Shown: in pieces, positions 1 to 6,301 of the stretch
Layout of the letters: the number at the start of each line of letters is the position of its first letter
Position numbering within the stretch: the first letter of the stretch is position 1
Source: Rhodobacterales bacterium UBA5972
Lineage (GTDB): Bacteria; Pseudomonadota; Alphaproteobacteria; Rhodobacterales; Rhodobacteraceae
Length of the DNA: 11,747 nucleotides
Reading direction: 5' to 3'
Assembly (NCBI GenBank): GCA_002430125.1
Contig: DJBQ01000127.1
Location: 23,761 to 35,507 of the forward strand
Made by a program: the position numbers and the translations under genes
The notes under the pieces: generated by a model
The model's input: the letters and a program-made list of their open reading frames with translations, nothing else
Databases searched by the model: none
What the model was told of the DNA's origin: nothing

Positions 1-24
1 ATTAGTCGATTAGTCGATTAGTCC
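1..24. repeat. Three tandem copies of an 8-bp unit (ATTAGTCG)
   Basis: The window opens with ATTAGTCG, ATTAGTCG, ATTAGTCC in direct head-to-tail order; the third copy differs only in its last base. It lies about 60 bp beyond the stop codon of rarA. The array may continue outside the window. It could be a simple sequence repeat or part of an intergenic element; no function can be read from it. No terminator-like hairpin was seen between it and the rarA stop. Confidence 0.7.
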
Positions 25-82
25 AAGAAACCGGCCTAAATCCCGCCGTCAGGTCAAACAAAATCGCCGCCCCGACGTGGTT

Positions 83-1396
83 TTACTTGGTCTTCTGCGA
101 CCGCAATTTCGCGAAATAGTCGACACGCTTTTTCAACTCTCGCTCGTGTCCGCGTTCAGGCGGCAGATAATATATGCCGCGCGGCATCCCATCCGGAAAG
201 TAATTCTGCCCGGAAAACCCGTCTTCTGCATCATGGTCATAGGCATAGCCCGCACCATAACCATGCTCTTTCATCATCTTGGTCGGGGCATTCAAAATAT
301 GCTTGGGCGGCGGATTGGACCCGGTTTCCCGGGCCGCACCCATCGCCGCTTTGAACGCCACATAGGACGCGTTGGATTTTGGAGCGAGTGCCAGATAAAT
401 CACCGCTTGCGCAATCGCCAGTTCACCTTCGGGGCTGCCAAGCCGTTCATAGGTTTCCCAGGCATGCAGGCATTGGCTTTGCGCATTTGGGTCTGCCAGC
501 CCGATATCCTCGACCGCCATCCGGGTGATACGCCGTGCCAGATACCGTGGGTCTTCGCCGCCCTGAAACATCCGCGCCAACCAATAGAGCGCGGCATCAG
601 GGTCAGAGCCGCGCACTGACTTGTGCAAAGCCGAGATCAGGTTGTAATGCTCTTCGCCCGACTTGTCGTATTTCGGGGCCCGCCGCGACAGCCGACTTGA
701 CAGACCCTCGCGGTCAAGCGGCTTGCCGGCAGGCCAGGAAAAACATTGCTCAAGCAGGTTCAACAACGCGCGACCATCGCCGTCCGCCATTTCCAGCAAG
801 GCATCCCGTCCGTCGCCGGTTACCGGCAAGGCGCGGCGCATTTCGGCCTCGGCGCGTTGTGCCATCAGTTCCAGTTCCACCAGTGACAACCGGTTCAGGA
901 TCATCACTTGCGCGCGCGACATCAAGGCCGCGTTCAACTCAAACGACGGGTTTTCTGTTGTCGCCCCAACCAGCAGAATAGTGCCGTCTTCCATATAGGG
1001 CAGGAACCCGTCCTGTTGGGCCTTGTTGAACCGGTGGATTTCGTCAACGAACAACAACGTACCGTGCCCGTTCGCGCGGCGAATTTTAGCAGCCTCGAAC
1101 ACTTTGCGCAGATCCGGCACGCCGGTAAAGATCGCACTTATTTGCACAAAGGCCAATTCAGTTTCCGCCGCCAGCAATCGCGCGATAGTGGTTTTGCCAA
1201 CCCCGGGCGGTCCCCAGAATATAATAGACGACAGGCTGCCTGCCGCCAGCATTGCCCCCAAAGGCCCGTTTTCACCCAACAGGTGCCTCTGCCCGATCAC
1301 CTGCGCCAGCGTCGTTGGCCGCAACCGATCCGCCAACGGGCGCGGGGCCGTTTGCGGCGCTGATGGGCCGGGGGTTTGATCGAACAAGTCAGACAT
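83..1396 (-). CDS. rarA: Replication-associated recombination protein RarA (MgsA), AAA+ ATPase
   Basis: A 437-residue AAA+ ATPase of the clamp-loader-like RarA/MgsA/WRNIP1 family, which acts in the cytoplasm at stalled replication forks and single-stranded DNA gaps. Visible motifs: Walker A GPPGVGKT at residues 62-69, Walker B LLFVDEIHRF around 114-123 with D118 and E119, sensor-1 region GATTENPSFE at 144-153, and SRA with the likely arginine finger R161. The C-terminal half has the family's tetramerisation-type sequence (EDPRYLARR...MAVEDIGLADP). The N-terminus (MSDLFDQ) is usual for the family and the length is normal. No good Shine-Dalgarno is visible before the ATG. It lies 71 bp downstream of the HtrA-family protease on the same strand, so co-transcription is likely. 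Nothing is broken or missing. Identification is very secure; the operon link is inference. Confidence 0.97.
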   Translation of the reverse strand: MSDLFDQTPGPSAPQTAPRPLADRLRPTTLAQVIGQRHLLGENGPLGAMLAAGSLSSIIFWGPPGVGKTTIARLLAAETELAFVQISAIFTGVPDLRKVFEAAKIRRANGHGTLLFVDEIHRFNKAQQDGFLPYMEDGTILLVGATTENPSFELNAALMSRAQVMILNRLSLVELELMAQRAEAEMRRALPVTGDGRDALLEMADGDGRALLNLLEQCFSWPAGKPLDREGLSSRLSRRAPKYDKSGEEHYNLISALHKSVRGSDPDAALYWLARMFQGGEDPRYLARRITRMAVEDIGLADPNAQSQCLHAWETYERLGSPEGELAIAQAVIYLALAPKSNASYVAFKAAMGAARETGSNPPPKHILNAPTKMMKEHGYGAGYAYDHDAEDGFSGQNYFPDGMPRGIYYLPPERGHERELKKRVDYFAKLRSQKTK

Positions 1397-1467
1397 AACC
1401 GCAGTCTAGGCGTGCGGGGCCGCCAGTGAAAGTCGCAAAAACGTCAAAGCTTAAAGCGCATCGACAA

Positions 1468-2829
1468 TTACTGCCCATCCCGTTCGATCGTGATATTCCA
1501 CAAACGCGTTCGTTGGTTAGCGGCCGACAGAACATCGGAAACCTTAGCAATTGGCACATTGTTTACTCGCACCAGAATATCGCCCGGGCGAAACCCGATT
1601 TGCGCAGAAATGCCTTCAACAGTCGCTACAACCACACCAGTGGCCGTTGTTGGCAGGCTGATTTCGGCGATAACTGCCGGATTGATCTGCGAAACTGTCA
1701 GACCCTGAAACGGACCTTCAATGACAATTTTTTGCTTCGCCCGCGCCGGTTCTTCTGGCGCTTCGATCATCGCGACGGCGGCCTGATGGTGGATGCCTTT
1801 ACGCACGAATACCAGATTAGCGTTGCTGCCGACCCCCAGAACCGACATGTGATACAACATCTCGGCCGGGCCGTTCACCACATTTCCGTTGATCGACAAC
1901 ACAACGTCGCCAGCCTGCAAACCGGCTTTTCTGAACGGGCTTTCCGGGTGCATGTCAACGACGGCCATGCCTTCAGGGCGATCCAACCCAAATTGCTGCG
2001 CCAAAGCTGCGTCAAGGTATTGACCGATCATACCGGCCCAAGGCCGCGTGAATCGGGTCTTCCCGGCCTGCGCTTGTTTTAAAACCGCGGCCACCAAATC
2101 AGAAGGAATCGCAAAGCCGATGCCGTTTGATCCACCCGAGCGGGTCAGGATCGCGGTGTTGATGCCAACCAAAGCGCCGCTCATGTCCACAAGTGCACCG
2201 CCGGAATTACCGGGATTGATCGGCGCGTCGGTTTGCAGGAAATAGGCCCGCGCGTTGCCAACCGCTCCACCAGAGCGCGCCAATCCGGAAATGATGCCGC
2301 TTGAAACGGTTTGCCCTACTCCAAAGGGATTTCCAATGGCCAGAACCAAATCGCCCACTTCCACCTCGCTCGAGGCCCGCAGGCGCAATGCGGGCAGATC
2401 ACTAACGCCGGTCAATTTAAGCACCGCAAGGTCGCTCTGTTCGTCTGCCAGCAGGATTTGTGCATCAAATTCACGCCGGTCCTGCAAAACCACACGTATA
2501 TCCGTGGCCCCCGCAATCACATGGAAATTTGACACAACGATACCATCTGATGACAGAATGACACCGGACCCCAACGAGTTCTGCACCCGCTGCGTCGGCT
2601 GGCCAAAATTCTTAAAGAAATCTGAAAAAAACGGATCATGGGCAAAGGCGTTTTGCTGCGCCTCAACAACCCTTTTGGCGTAGATATTCACCACGGCGGG
2701 AATGGTTTTCTTGACCACCGGCGCAAAGCTAAGTTTGATCTGAAATGTAGTGTCCGGAACTGTATTCTGCGCCTGAGCACCAATATTGATAAAGAGCGAC
2801 GACAGCGCCAATAAAATCAGCCGTTTCAT
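1468..2829 (-). CDS. HtrA/DegP-DegQ family periplasmic serine protease with two PDZ domains
   Basis: A 453-residue exported protease/chaperone of the HtrA family, which degrades or holds misfolded envelope proteins in the periplasm. Residues 1-20 form a signal peptide (basic MKR, hydrophobic core, cleavage probably after AQA). The trypsin-like domain spans about 30-255 with catalytic triad H103 (NFHVI), D133 (SDLAVL) and S209 (NPGNSGGAL). Two PDZ domains follow, about 265-345 and 370-450. No lipobox or internal membrane anchor is seen, so it should be soluble. The ATG at 2829 was chosen because AAAGGA lies 7 nt upstream and a signal peptide follows at once; an in-frame GTG at 2853 would add eight polar residues and has no ribosome-binding site. 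The gene lies between luxI and rarA on the same strand. Two PDZ domains favour DegP/DegQ over the single-PDZ DegS; which of the two cannot be decided here. Confidence 0.95.
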   Translation of the reverse strand: MKRLILLALSSLFINIGAQAQNTVPDTTFQIKLSFAPVVKKTIPAVVNIYAKRVVEAQQNAFAHDPFFSDFFKNFGQPTQRVQNSLGSGVILSSDGIVVSNFHVIAGATDIRVVLQDRREFDAQILLADEQSDLAVLKLTGVSDLPALRLRASSEVEVGDLVLAIGNPFGVGQTVSSGIISGLARSGGAVGNARAYFLQTDAPINPGNSGGALVDMSGALVGINTAILTRSGGSNGIGFAIPSDLVAAVLKQAQAGKTRFTRPWAGMIGQYLDAALAQQFGLDRPEGMAVVDMHPESPFRKAGLQAGDVVLSINGNVVNGPAEMLYHMSVLGVGSNANLVFVRKGIHHQAAVAMIEAPEEPARAKQKIVIEGPFQGLTVSQINPAVIAEISLPTTATGVVVATVEGISAQIGFRPGDILVRVNNVPIAKVSDVLSAANQRTRLWNITIERDGQ

Positions 2830-2861
2830 TCTGTGTCCTTTGTCAAAAATCACAACCTCAG

Positions 2862-2889
2862 GTTATGCTACCGGGCTATGCAAGATCAA
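2862..2889 (-). promoter_or_regulatory. Possible promoter of the HtrA-family protease gene
   Basis: Minus strand: a -35-like TTGATC (2884-2889), 16-bp spacer and -10-like CATAAC (2862-2867), which would give a transcript starting about 26 nt before the ATG at 2829. The match is moderate and found by eye. A promoter here is reasonable because luxI ends 167 bp upstream and a GC-rich hairpin lies between. Confidence 0.3.
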
Positions 2890-2894
2890 CAGGC

Positions 2895-2961
2895 CCGAGA
2901 AAGACTCGGCGGTTTCCCGCATCTTTGGAACGTCTCCGCCGCCTCCCCGCAAGGGGGAGGC
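2895..2961. repeat. Two hairpins in the luxI-protease spacer, one a C5/G5-rich inverted repeat
   Basis: Inverted repeat 1: GCCTCCCC (2941-2948), 5-nt loop, GGGGAGGC (2954-2961), a perfect 8-bp stem. Inverted repeat 2: CCGAG (2895-2899), 5-nt loop, CTCGG (2905-2909). Neither is followed by a T run on the minus strand, so they are not classical intrinsic terminators; a T-rich stretch lies before the first hairpin, directly after the luxI stop. A similar CCCTCCCC/GGGGGA block occurs at about 10946-10960, which hints at a dispersed intergenic element. Confidence 0.55.
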
Positions 2962-2996
2962 TGGCGTGTACTCGTTAAACAAAAAACAATGAAACA

Positions 2997-3584
2997 CTAG
3001 TGCAGATTTGACGCAAGGTGCATCAAAGCGACCTGGGTGTTTGTGCCGTCGATATCCATCTGCGGCCCGGCAGCTTCGGCATCCAGACCCAAGCGTGCAA
3101 TCCAGCGCGACCAAACGGCAGGCACCAAACCAAGGATTTGGGTAGCCCCCAACGTACGCGCAGCACTGATCATTTCGCCCATCAGATTGGCCTGCACCCG
3201 CATCCGCATGTTTGACGGAACGTTTTGTGAAACAAATACCCGGCTTGATTCCCAGATATGCGGCGCAATCGGTGCTTCAGAATACAAAAGCTCCTGAGGG
3301 ATCGATTCAAGCAATCCCTTTTGCGCATCGCGAATCATATATGTGTAAATCCCGCAGCGCGCGGTTGTTGGGGTCAAACGGATCCCGGCCAGTACTTCGC
3401 CAAACTGATGCACCGCGATCCAGCGGCTGGCAGGGGTGTCATACTGATCGTATTCCATGCCGTTCGCTTCAGGCAGATCCCAGTTGTTCTGCACGATAAA
3501 GGATTGCTTGCGCGCCCTGAACAGATTAGCGAACAATTCTCCGTGGTTGTGCATATTCTCGAAAGATAGGGTGGTGGTCTTCAT
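2997..3584 (-). CDS. luxI: Acyl-homoserine-lactone synthase, LuxI family
   Basis: A 195-residue autoinducer synthase that makes an N-acyl-homoserine lactone from S-adenosylmethionine and an acyl carrier (acyl-ACP or acyl-CoA) in the cytoplasm. All eight family-invariant residues can be placed: R25, F29, W35, D46, D49, R69, E112, R115 (counted from the ATG at 3584). The first six keep the canonical LuxI spacing exactly; the E/R pair (WESSR) lies about 14 residues further on than in the reference numbering, so the central loop is longer. Start: GGAGG at 3593-3597 is 8 nt from the ATG at 3584 but only 2 nt from the in-frame ATG at 3590, so the inner Met is preferred. luxR ends 55-60 bp upstream on the same strand, implying a luxR-luxI operon. 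No lux-box-like palindrome was seen directly before luxI. Acyl-chain length cannot be predicted here. Confidence 0.95.
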   Translation of the reverse strand: MKTTTLSFENMHNHGELFANLFRARKQSFIVQNNWDLPEANGMEYDQYDTPASRWIAVHQFGEVLAGIRLTPTTARCGIYTYMIRDAQKGLLESIPQELLYSEAPIAPHIWESSRVFVSQNVPSNMRMRVQANLMGEMISAARTLGATQILGLVPAVWSRWIARLGLDAEAAGPQMDIDGTNTQVALMHLASNLH

Positions 3585-3644
3585 GGTCATAGCCTCCAGC
3601 TAGGTTGAAAAAACTCAAGCCCTGCTGGTGCTGCGATAACCCGC

Positions 3645-4256
3645 TCAAAGTAGCCTGTAGTCTTTGGCGCGCTGTATGGCCTCGGCGGTGGTTCTGGCCA
3701 GAAGACGGTTTCTGGCAGAAATGAGCCTGGCTTTCAGCGCACTTTCGGATATTCCCAGTTTAGCTGCGGCAGCAGCATAGCGGTGGCCATCAGCGATCAA
3801 CTGCAGGGCATCTTTCTGTGCTTTGGTCAGGCTGTCCGGCGGATCGGTCACTGTGTGCAGCGTCTGAACCAGTTTCGTGATTCTATTGATTTCGTCATCG
3901 GCGAATTCCCTGTCATCCCGCGCGCAGCCGCAGATTGACTTTGAATTCAATGGACCGACTGAAACAACCACACCGTACTTAAGGCCTGCATCCGCGGCCT
4001 GTTCAAATATCTTGAACGGGTCTGGCAGATCAATCTCGCTCCAACGGCTTGCGCCGTCTTTGTTGAAACCCCAGGCAATCATCGGATCGCGCAGCGCGTA
4101 TCCGTTTTCAGTATAGTGATCGATCCATTTTTTGTCATATGTTTGATATTGAACCAAAGGTCCGGCAAATCGGATATGCATACCTGCCATGTATCCAGCC
4201 GGGGATTCTTGTCCCAGTAGATAGAGGATTCGGTCGAGGCCTATTGTTTTGGACAT
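3645..4256 (-). CDS. luxR: LuxR-family AHL-responsive transcriptional regulator
   Basis: A 203-residue quorum-sensing regulator with an N-terminal autoinducer-binding domain (about 1-135) and a C-terminal GerE-type helix-turn-helix (about 142-203). Ligand-pocket residues match TraR with a constant offset of 13: W44, Y48, D57, P58, W72. In the DNA-binding domain L151 and G157 match TraR L182 and G188, but the usual Glu (TraR E178) is Q147 (LTKAQ). The protein is about 30-40 residues shorter than typical LuxR because the first helices are missing; a stop codon (TAA) lies only three codons upstream in frame, so the ATG at 4256 is the furthest possible start. No Shine-Dalgarno is visible and the predicted transcription start falls near the ATG, so the mRNA may be leaderless. 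luxI follows on the same strand. It probably senses the LuxI product; activator or repressor is not certain, but the operator position favours autorepression. Confidence 0.92.
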   Translation of the reverse strand: MSKTIGLDRILYLLGQESPAGYMAGMHIRFAGPLVQYQTYDKKWIDHYTENGYALRDPMIAWGFNKDGASRWSEIDLPDPFKIFEQAADAGLKYGVVVSVGPLNSKSICGCARDDREFADDEINRITKLVQTLHTVTDPPDSLTKAQKDALQLIADGHRYAAAAAKLGISESALKARLISARNRLLARTTAEAIQRAKDYRLL

Positions 4257-4272
4257 GTCTTTTTAGACAGGT
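4253..4272 (-). promoter_or_regulatory. lux-box-like 20-bp palindrome over the luxR start
   Basis: On the minus strand the sequence is ACCTGTCTAAAAAGACATGT. The two 7-bp arms ACCTGTC and GACATGT are inverted with one mismatch, and the spacing and ACCTGT half-site resemble the classical lux box (ACCTGT-N8-ACAGGT). The site covers the predicted -10 element and the luxR ATG (4254-4256). LuxR-type proteins bound here would block RNA polymerase, as in EsaR-type autorepression. The palindrome is seen directly; the role is inferred. Confidence 0.6.
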
Positions 4273-4290
4273 TGCCAAATTCTGAGTCAA
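4262..4290 (-). promoter_or_regulatory. Predicted sigma-70-type promoter of luxR
   Basis: Minus strand: -35 TTGACT (4285-4290), exact 17-bp spacer, -10 TCTAAA (4262-4267). The transcription start would fall at about 4254-4258, that is at or within a base or two of the luxR ATG at 4256. This would give a leaderless or nearly leaderless mRNA, in keeping with the absence of a ribosome-binding site. Confidence 0.5.
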
Positions 4291-4334
4291 CCGTAAATTG
4301 TCACTAGTAACTATTATTATGAGTAGCCAGTATT

Positions 4335-4511
4335 ATGGCCATGTCTATCGACCCTGAATTGTTTTCCAGAATAATGGCTCTGCCAAAAGCAGTACGTCTT
4401 GATCTTCTGGAATTCGTTGGATCAGCATCAGTTGGTCCGCAGCAATTGGAAAAGATAGTTAGCGACCTCTCGTCCCACCCAGTTGACCCTGGAAAAGACA
4501 AGGCTGTTTAA
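4335..4511 (+). CDS. Possible small protein of unknown function (58 residues), divergent from luxR
   Basis: An open reading frame on the plus strand from ATG at 4335 (a second in-frame ATG at 4341) to TAA at 4509-4511. It starts MAMSIDPELFSRIMALPKAV and continues with a predicted amphipathic helix (RLDLLEFV) and a polar, charged C-terminus ending KDKAV. I do not recognise the family. In favour: it fills the otherwise empty gap between luxR and rplQ, is divergent from luxR, and its stop lies 12 bp before a strong terminator whose T run is on the plus strand. Against: no Shine-Dalgarno or clear promoter, and short length. If real, it shares a 78-bp AT-rich divergent intergenic region, including the lux-box-like site, with luxR and might be under quorum control. 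It could instead be chance. Confidence 0.45.
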   Translation: MAMSIDPELFSRIMALPKAVRLDLLEFVGSASVGPQQLEKIVSDLSSHPVDPGKDKAV

Positions 4512-4523
4512 GTGGCCAAACAG

Positions 4524-4556
4524 CAGAACCCCGCAGAGATAATCTGCGGGGTTCTG
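4524..4556 (+). terminator. Strong, probably bidirectional intrinsic terminator between the 58-codon gene and rplQ
   Basis: A perfect 14-bp stem: CAGAACCCCGCAGA (4524-4537), 5-nt loop, TCTGCGGGGTTCTG (4543-4556). On the plus strand it is followed by TCATTTTT (4557-4564). On the minus strand, the direction of the ribosomal operon, only CTGTTT follows. rplQ ends at 4584, so this hairpin most likely closes the rplO-rplQ transcript as well as the convergent small gene. A second, weaker inverted repeat (GCTGTTT 4503-4509 / AAACAGC 4518-4524) overlaps its left edge by one base. Confidence 0.85.
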
Positions 4557-4583
4557 TCATTTTTAGCGAATTAAATTGAAGGT

Positions 4584-5000
4584 TTACGCTTCTAAAGCTT
4601 CGGCTTCCAGGCGGGCCTTGTCGCCTGCGCCTTTGGCGTTCGGGTCGCGGTCAACGAATTCGATGATCGCCATCGGTGCCATGTCCCCATAACGGAAACC
4701 GGCCTTCAGAACGCGCACGTAACCACCTTGGCGGTCTTTGTAGCGGGGGCCCAGGATTTCAAACAGTTTGGCAACATAAACGTCTTGCTTAAGCTGTGCT
4801 CCGGCCTGACGGCGGGCATGTAAGTCACCGCGTTTGGCCAGTGTGATCATCTTTTCGATGATCGGCCGCAGTTCCTTTGCTTTCGGCAAAGTTGTTTTGA
4901 TTTGTTCATGTTCAATCAGTGATCCGGCCATATTTGCGAACAGCGCTTTGCGGTGTTCATGGGTTCGGTTCAGTCGGCGATAGCCTCGTGCGTGGCGCAT
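4584..5000 (-). CDS. rplQ: 50S ribosomal protein L17
   Basis: Ribosomal protein L17, 138 residues, a large-subunit protein near the exit tunnel rim. The N-terminus [20 protein letters not shown] and the block [36 protein letters not shown] region are characteristic. The C-terminus has a short acidic/alanine extension relative to the roughly 127-residue E. coli protein, as is common in alphaproteobacteria. The ATG at 5000 is supported by GAAGGA 8 nt upstream. It is the last gene of the alpha ribosomal operon, 168 bp after rpoA, with hairpins in the spacer and a strong terminator 28 bp beyond the stop. It should be co-transcribed with rpoA, though the structured spacer could lower or modulate its expression. 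Confidence 0.98.
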   Translation of the reverse strand: MRHARGYRRLNRTHEHRKALFANMAGSLIEHEQIKTTLPKAKELRPIIEKMITLAKRGDLHARRQAGAQLKQDVYVAKLFEILGPRYKDRQGGYVRVLKAGFRYGDMAPMAIIEFVDRDPNAKGAGDKARLEAEALEA

Positions 5001-5032
5001 GGTTTAAGTCCTTCTTTTGCTTTGTCCGGCGT

Positions 5033-5161
5033 GTCCTTGCGTGAGGACCGCTCTCCTTGGGGCCTTATTGCCCGGGTTGGAGTTTTGATTTTCAAAAATC
5101 CAACCATTTCCCCGCCAGTGCGGGCATTTTAGGAAACGGCCCCGCAGTGTGTGCGGGGCCG
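5033..5161 (-). repeat. Four consecutive hairpins in the rpoA-rplQ spacer
   Basis: The 168-bp spacer holds, in transcription order (minus strand): a 10-bp perfect stem (5137-5146 / 5152-5161, GC-rich, 5-nt loop); a 5-bp stem (5111-5115 / 5120-5124); a 31-nt hairpin with 7 bp, one mismatch and 6 bp around a 3-nt loop (5075-5105); and a 5-bp stem (5033-5037 / 5044-5048). The first is followed by only TTT, so it is not a strong terminator. Possible roles are partial termination, RNA processing or mRNA stability between the two genes. Confidence 0.6.
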
Positions 5162-5168
5162 GAAATTT

Positions 5169-6185
5169 CTAGAAGTGATCTTCGTATTTCTTGGCCAGCT
5201 CTTCGATATTGTCTGGTGGCCAGTCGAGGATATCCATACCCAAATGCAGACCCATCGCTGTCAGAACTTCTTTGATCTCGTTCAGCGACTTGCGGCCAAA
5301 GTTTGGTGTACGCAGCATCTCGGCTTCGGTTTTCTGGATCAGATCGCCGATATAAACGATGTTGTCGTTCTTCAGGCAGTTTGCCGAGCGCACCGACAAT
5401 TCCAACTCGTCCACTTTCTTGAGCAGCAGCGGGTTGAACTCCAGATCGTCGTCTTCATCGGCGCGACCGGCAGCTTCGGGTTCATCAAAGTTCACGAAGA
5501 CCTGCAACTGGTCCTGCAAAATCCGCGCAGCATAAGCAATTGCGTCTTCTGGCGTCACCGAACCATCGGTGTCCACTTTCAGGGTCAGTTTGTCATAGTC
5601 CAGCACCTGACCTTCGCGGGTCGGGGTGACTTCGTAGGACACTTTGGTGATCGGCGAGAAAATCGCATCAATCGGGATCAGACCGATTGGCGCATCTTCC
5701 GGGCGGTTCTTGTCGGCAGCCACATAGCCTTTGCCTGACTCGACCGTCATTTCCATGAACAGGCTTGCGCCGTCATCAAGGTGACAGATCACGTGGTCGC
5801 GGTTCAGAATGGTGATGCCGTTGCTTTCCGAGATGTCACCAGCGGTAACAACGCCCGGACCTTTGGCCGAAACGGAAACCCGCTTGGAGCCTTCGACTTC
5901 CATCGAAACAGCAACGCCTTTCAGGTTCAGAACGATGTCGGTCACGTCTTCACGTACACCAGCCACGCTTGAAAATTCGTGCAGAACATTGTCGATCTGA
6001 ACGGAAGTGATCGCGGCACCTTGCAAGGATGACAGCAGCACACGACGCAGGGCATTGCCCAGTGTCAGGCCAAAGCCACGCTCGAGCGGTTCAGCAACCG
6101 CTGTTGCCTGCCGCATCGGGTCCGCACCCGGTTTAATGTCCAGCTGCGCCGGACGGATCAGTTCTTGCCAATTCTTGTGGATCAT
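5169..6185 (-). CDS. rpoA: DNA-directed RNA polymerase subunit alpha
   Basis: The 338-residue alpha subunit of RNA polymerase. The N-terminal domain (about 1-235) carries the dimer and beta/beta' assembly region with [18 protein letters not shown] at about 37-54. An acidic linker ([13 protein letters not shown]) leads to the C-terminal domain (about 250-325), which contacts UP elements and activators: R266, N269, C270, L271, K272 and G297, K299, S300 correspond to the E. coli 265 determinant with an offset of one. Start ATG at 6185 is supported by GGAGG 7 nt upstream. rpsD, which lies between rpsK and rpoA in gammaproteobacteria, is absent here, the usual alphaproteobacterial arrangement. The gene is complete, with 116 bp of structured spacer before it and 168 bp after it. 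Confidence 0.99.
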   Translation of the reverse strand: MIHKNWQELIRPAQLDIKPGADPMRQATAVAEPLERGFGLTLGNALRRVLLSSLQGAAITSVQIDNVLHEFSSVAGVREDVTDIVLNLKGVAVSMEVEGSKRVSVSAKGPGVVTAGDISESNGITILNRDHVICHLDDGASLFMEMTVESGKGYVAADKNRPEDAPIGLIPIDAIFSPITKVSYEVTPTREGQVLDYDKLTLKVDTDGSVTPEDAIAYAARILQDQLQVFVNFDEPEAAGRADEDDDLEFNPLLLKKVDELELSVRSANCLKNDNIVYIGDLIQKTEAEMLRTPNFGRKSLNEIKEVLTAMGLHLGMDILDWPPDNIEELAKKYEDHF

Positions 6186-6203
6186 ATTGTCGCCTCCATT
6201 CTA

Positions 6204-6235
6204 GTTCGCAGGTCTGGATCCTTGTGACCGCGAAC
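6204..6235 (-). repeat. Hairpin in the rpsK-rpoA spacer, just before the rpoA ribosome-binding site
   Basis: Inverted repeat GTTCGC (6204-6209), one unpaired A, GGTC (6211-6214), 11-nt loop, GACC (6226-6229), GCGAAC (6230-6235): ten pairs with one bulge. It lies a few bases upstream of the rpoA Shine-Dalgarno (GGAGG at about 6193-6197) in the mRNA and could tune rpoA translation. The structure is seen; the role is inference. Confidence 0.55.
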
Positions 6236-6249
6236 ACCCGAGGGTATTT

Positions 6250-6294
6250 CAAAAAAGCATGATCGCACCGCGCGGAAAACCCGACGCGATGCGA
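6250..6294 (-). terminator. Terminator-like attenuator between rpsK and rpoA
   Basis: Directly after the rpsK stop codon an inverted repeat, TCGCA-c-CGCG-CGG (6263-6275) with CCG-a-CGCG-a-TGCGA (6281-6294), gives 12 pairs with one mismatch and one bulge. On the minus strand it is followed after 6 nt by TTTTTT (6256-6251). The U run is a little far from the stem, so a partial terminator or attenuator is more likely than a full stop, since rpoA follows. Confidence 0.45.
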
Positions 6295-6301
6295 GGAAAA
6301 T

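Noticed and set aside
77..619. Plus-strand frames of 110-180 codons opposite rarA
   Set aside because: They mirror rarA, whose Walker motifs and family-typical ends leave no doubt which strand is coding.
1426..2082. Plus-strand frame of 218 codons opposite the HtrA-family protease
   Set aside because: Antisense to a protease with intact triad, PDZ domains and signal peptide; no motif of its own.
3591..3644. A lux box before luxI
   Set aside because: The gap between luxR and luxI contains only a short TTGA/TCAA repeat around an A-rich loop; no ACCTGT-type inverted half-sites were found.
4304..4501. Minus-strand frame of 65 codons between luxR and rplQ
   Set aside because: It is antisense to the better-supported plus-strand small frame, has no ribosome-binding site and its end overlaps the luxR upstream region.
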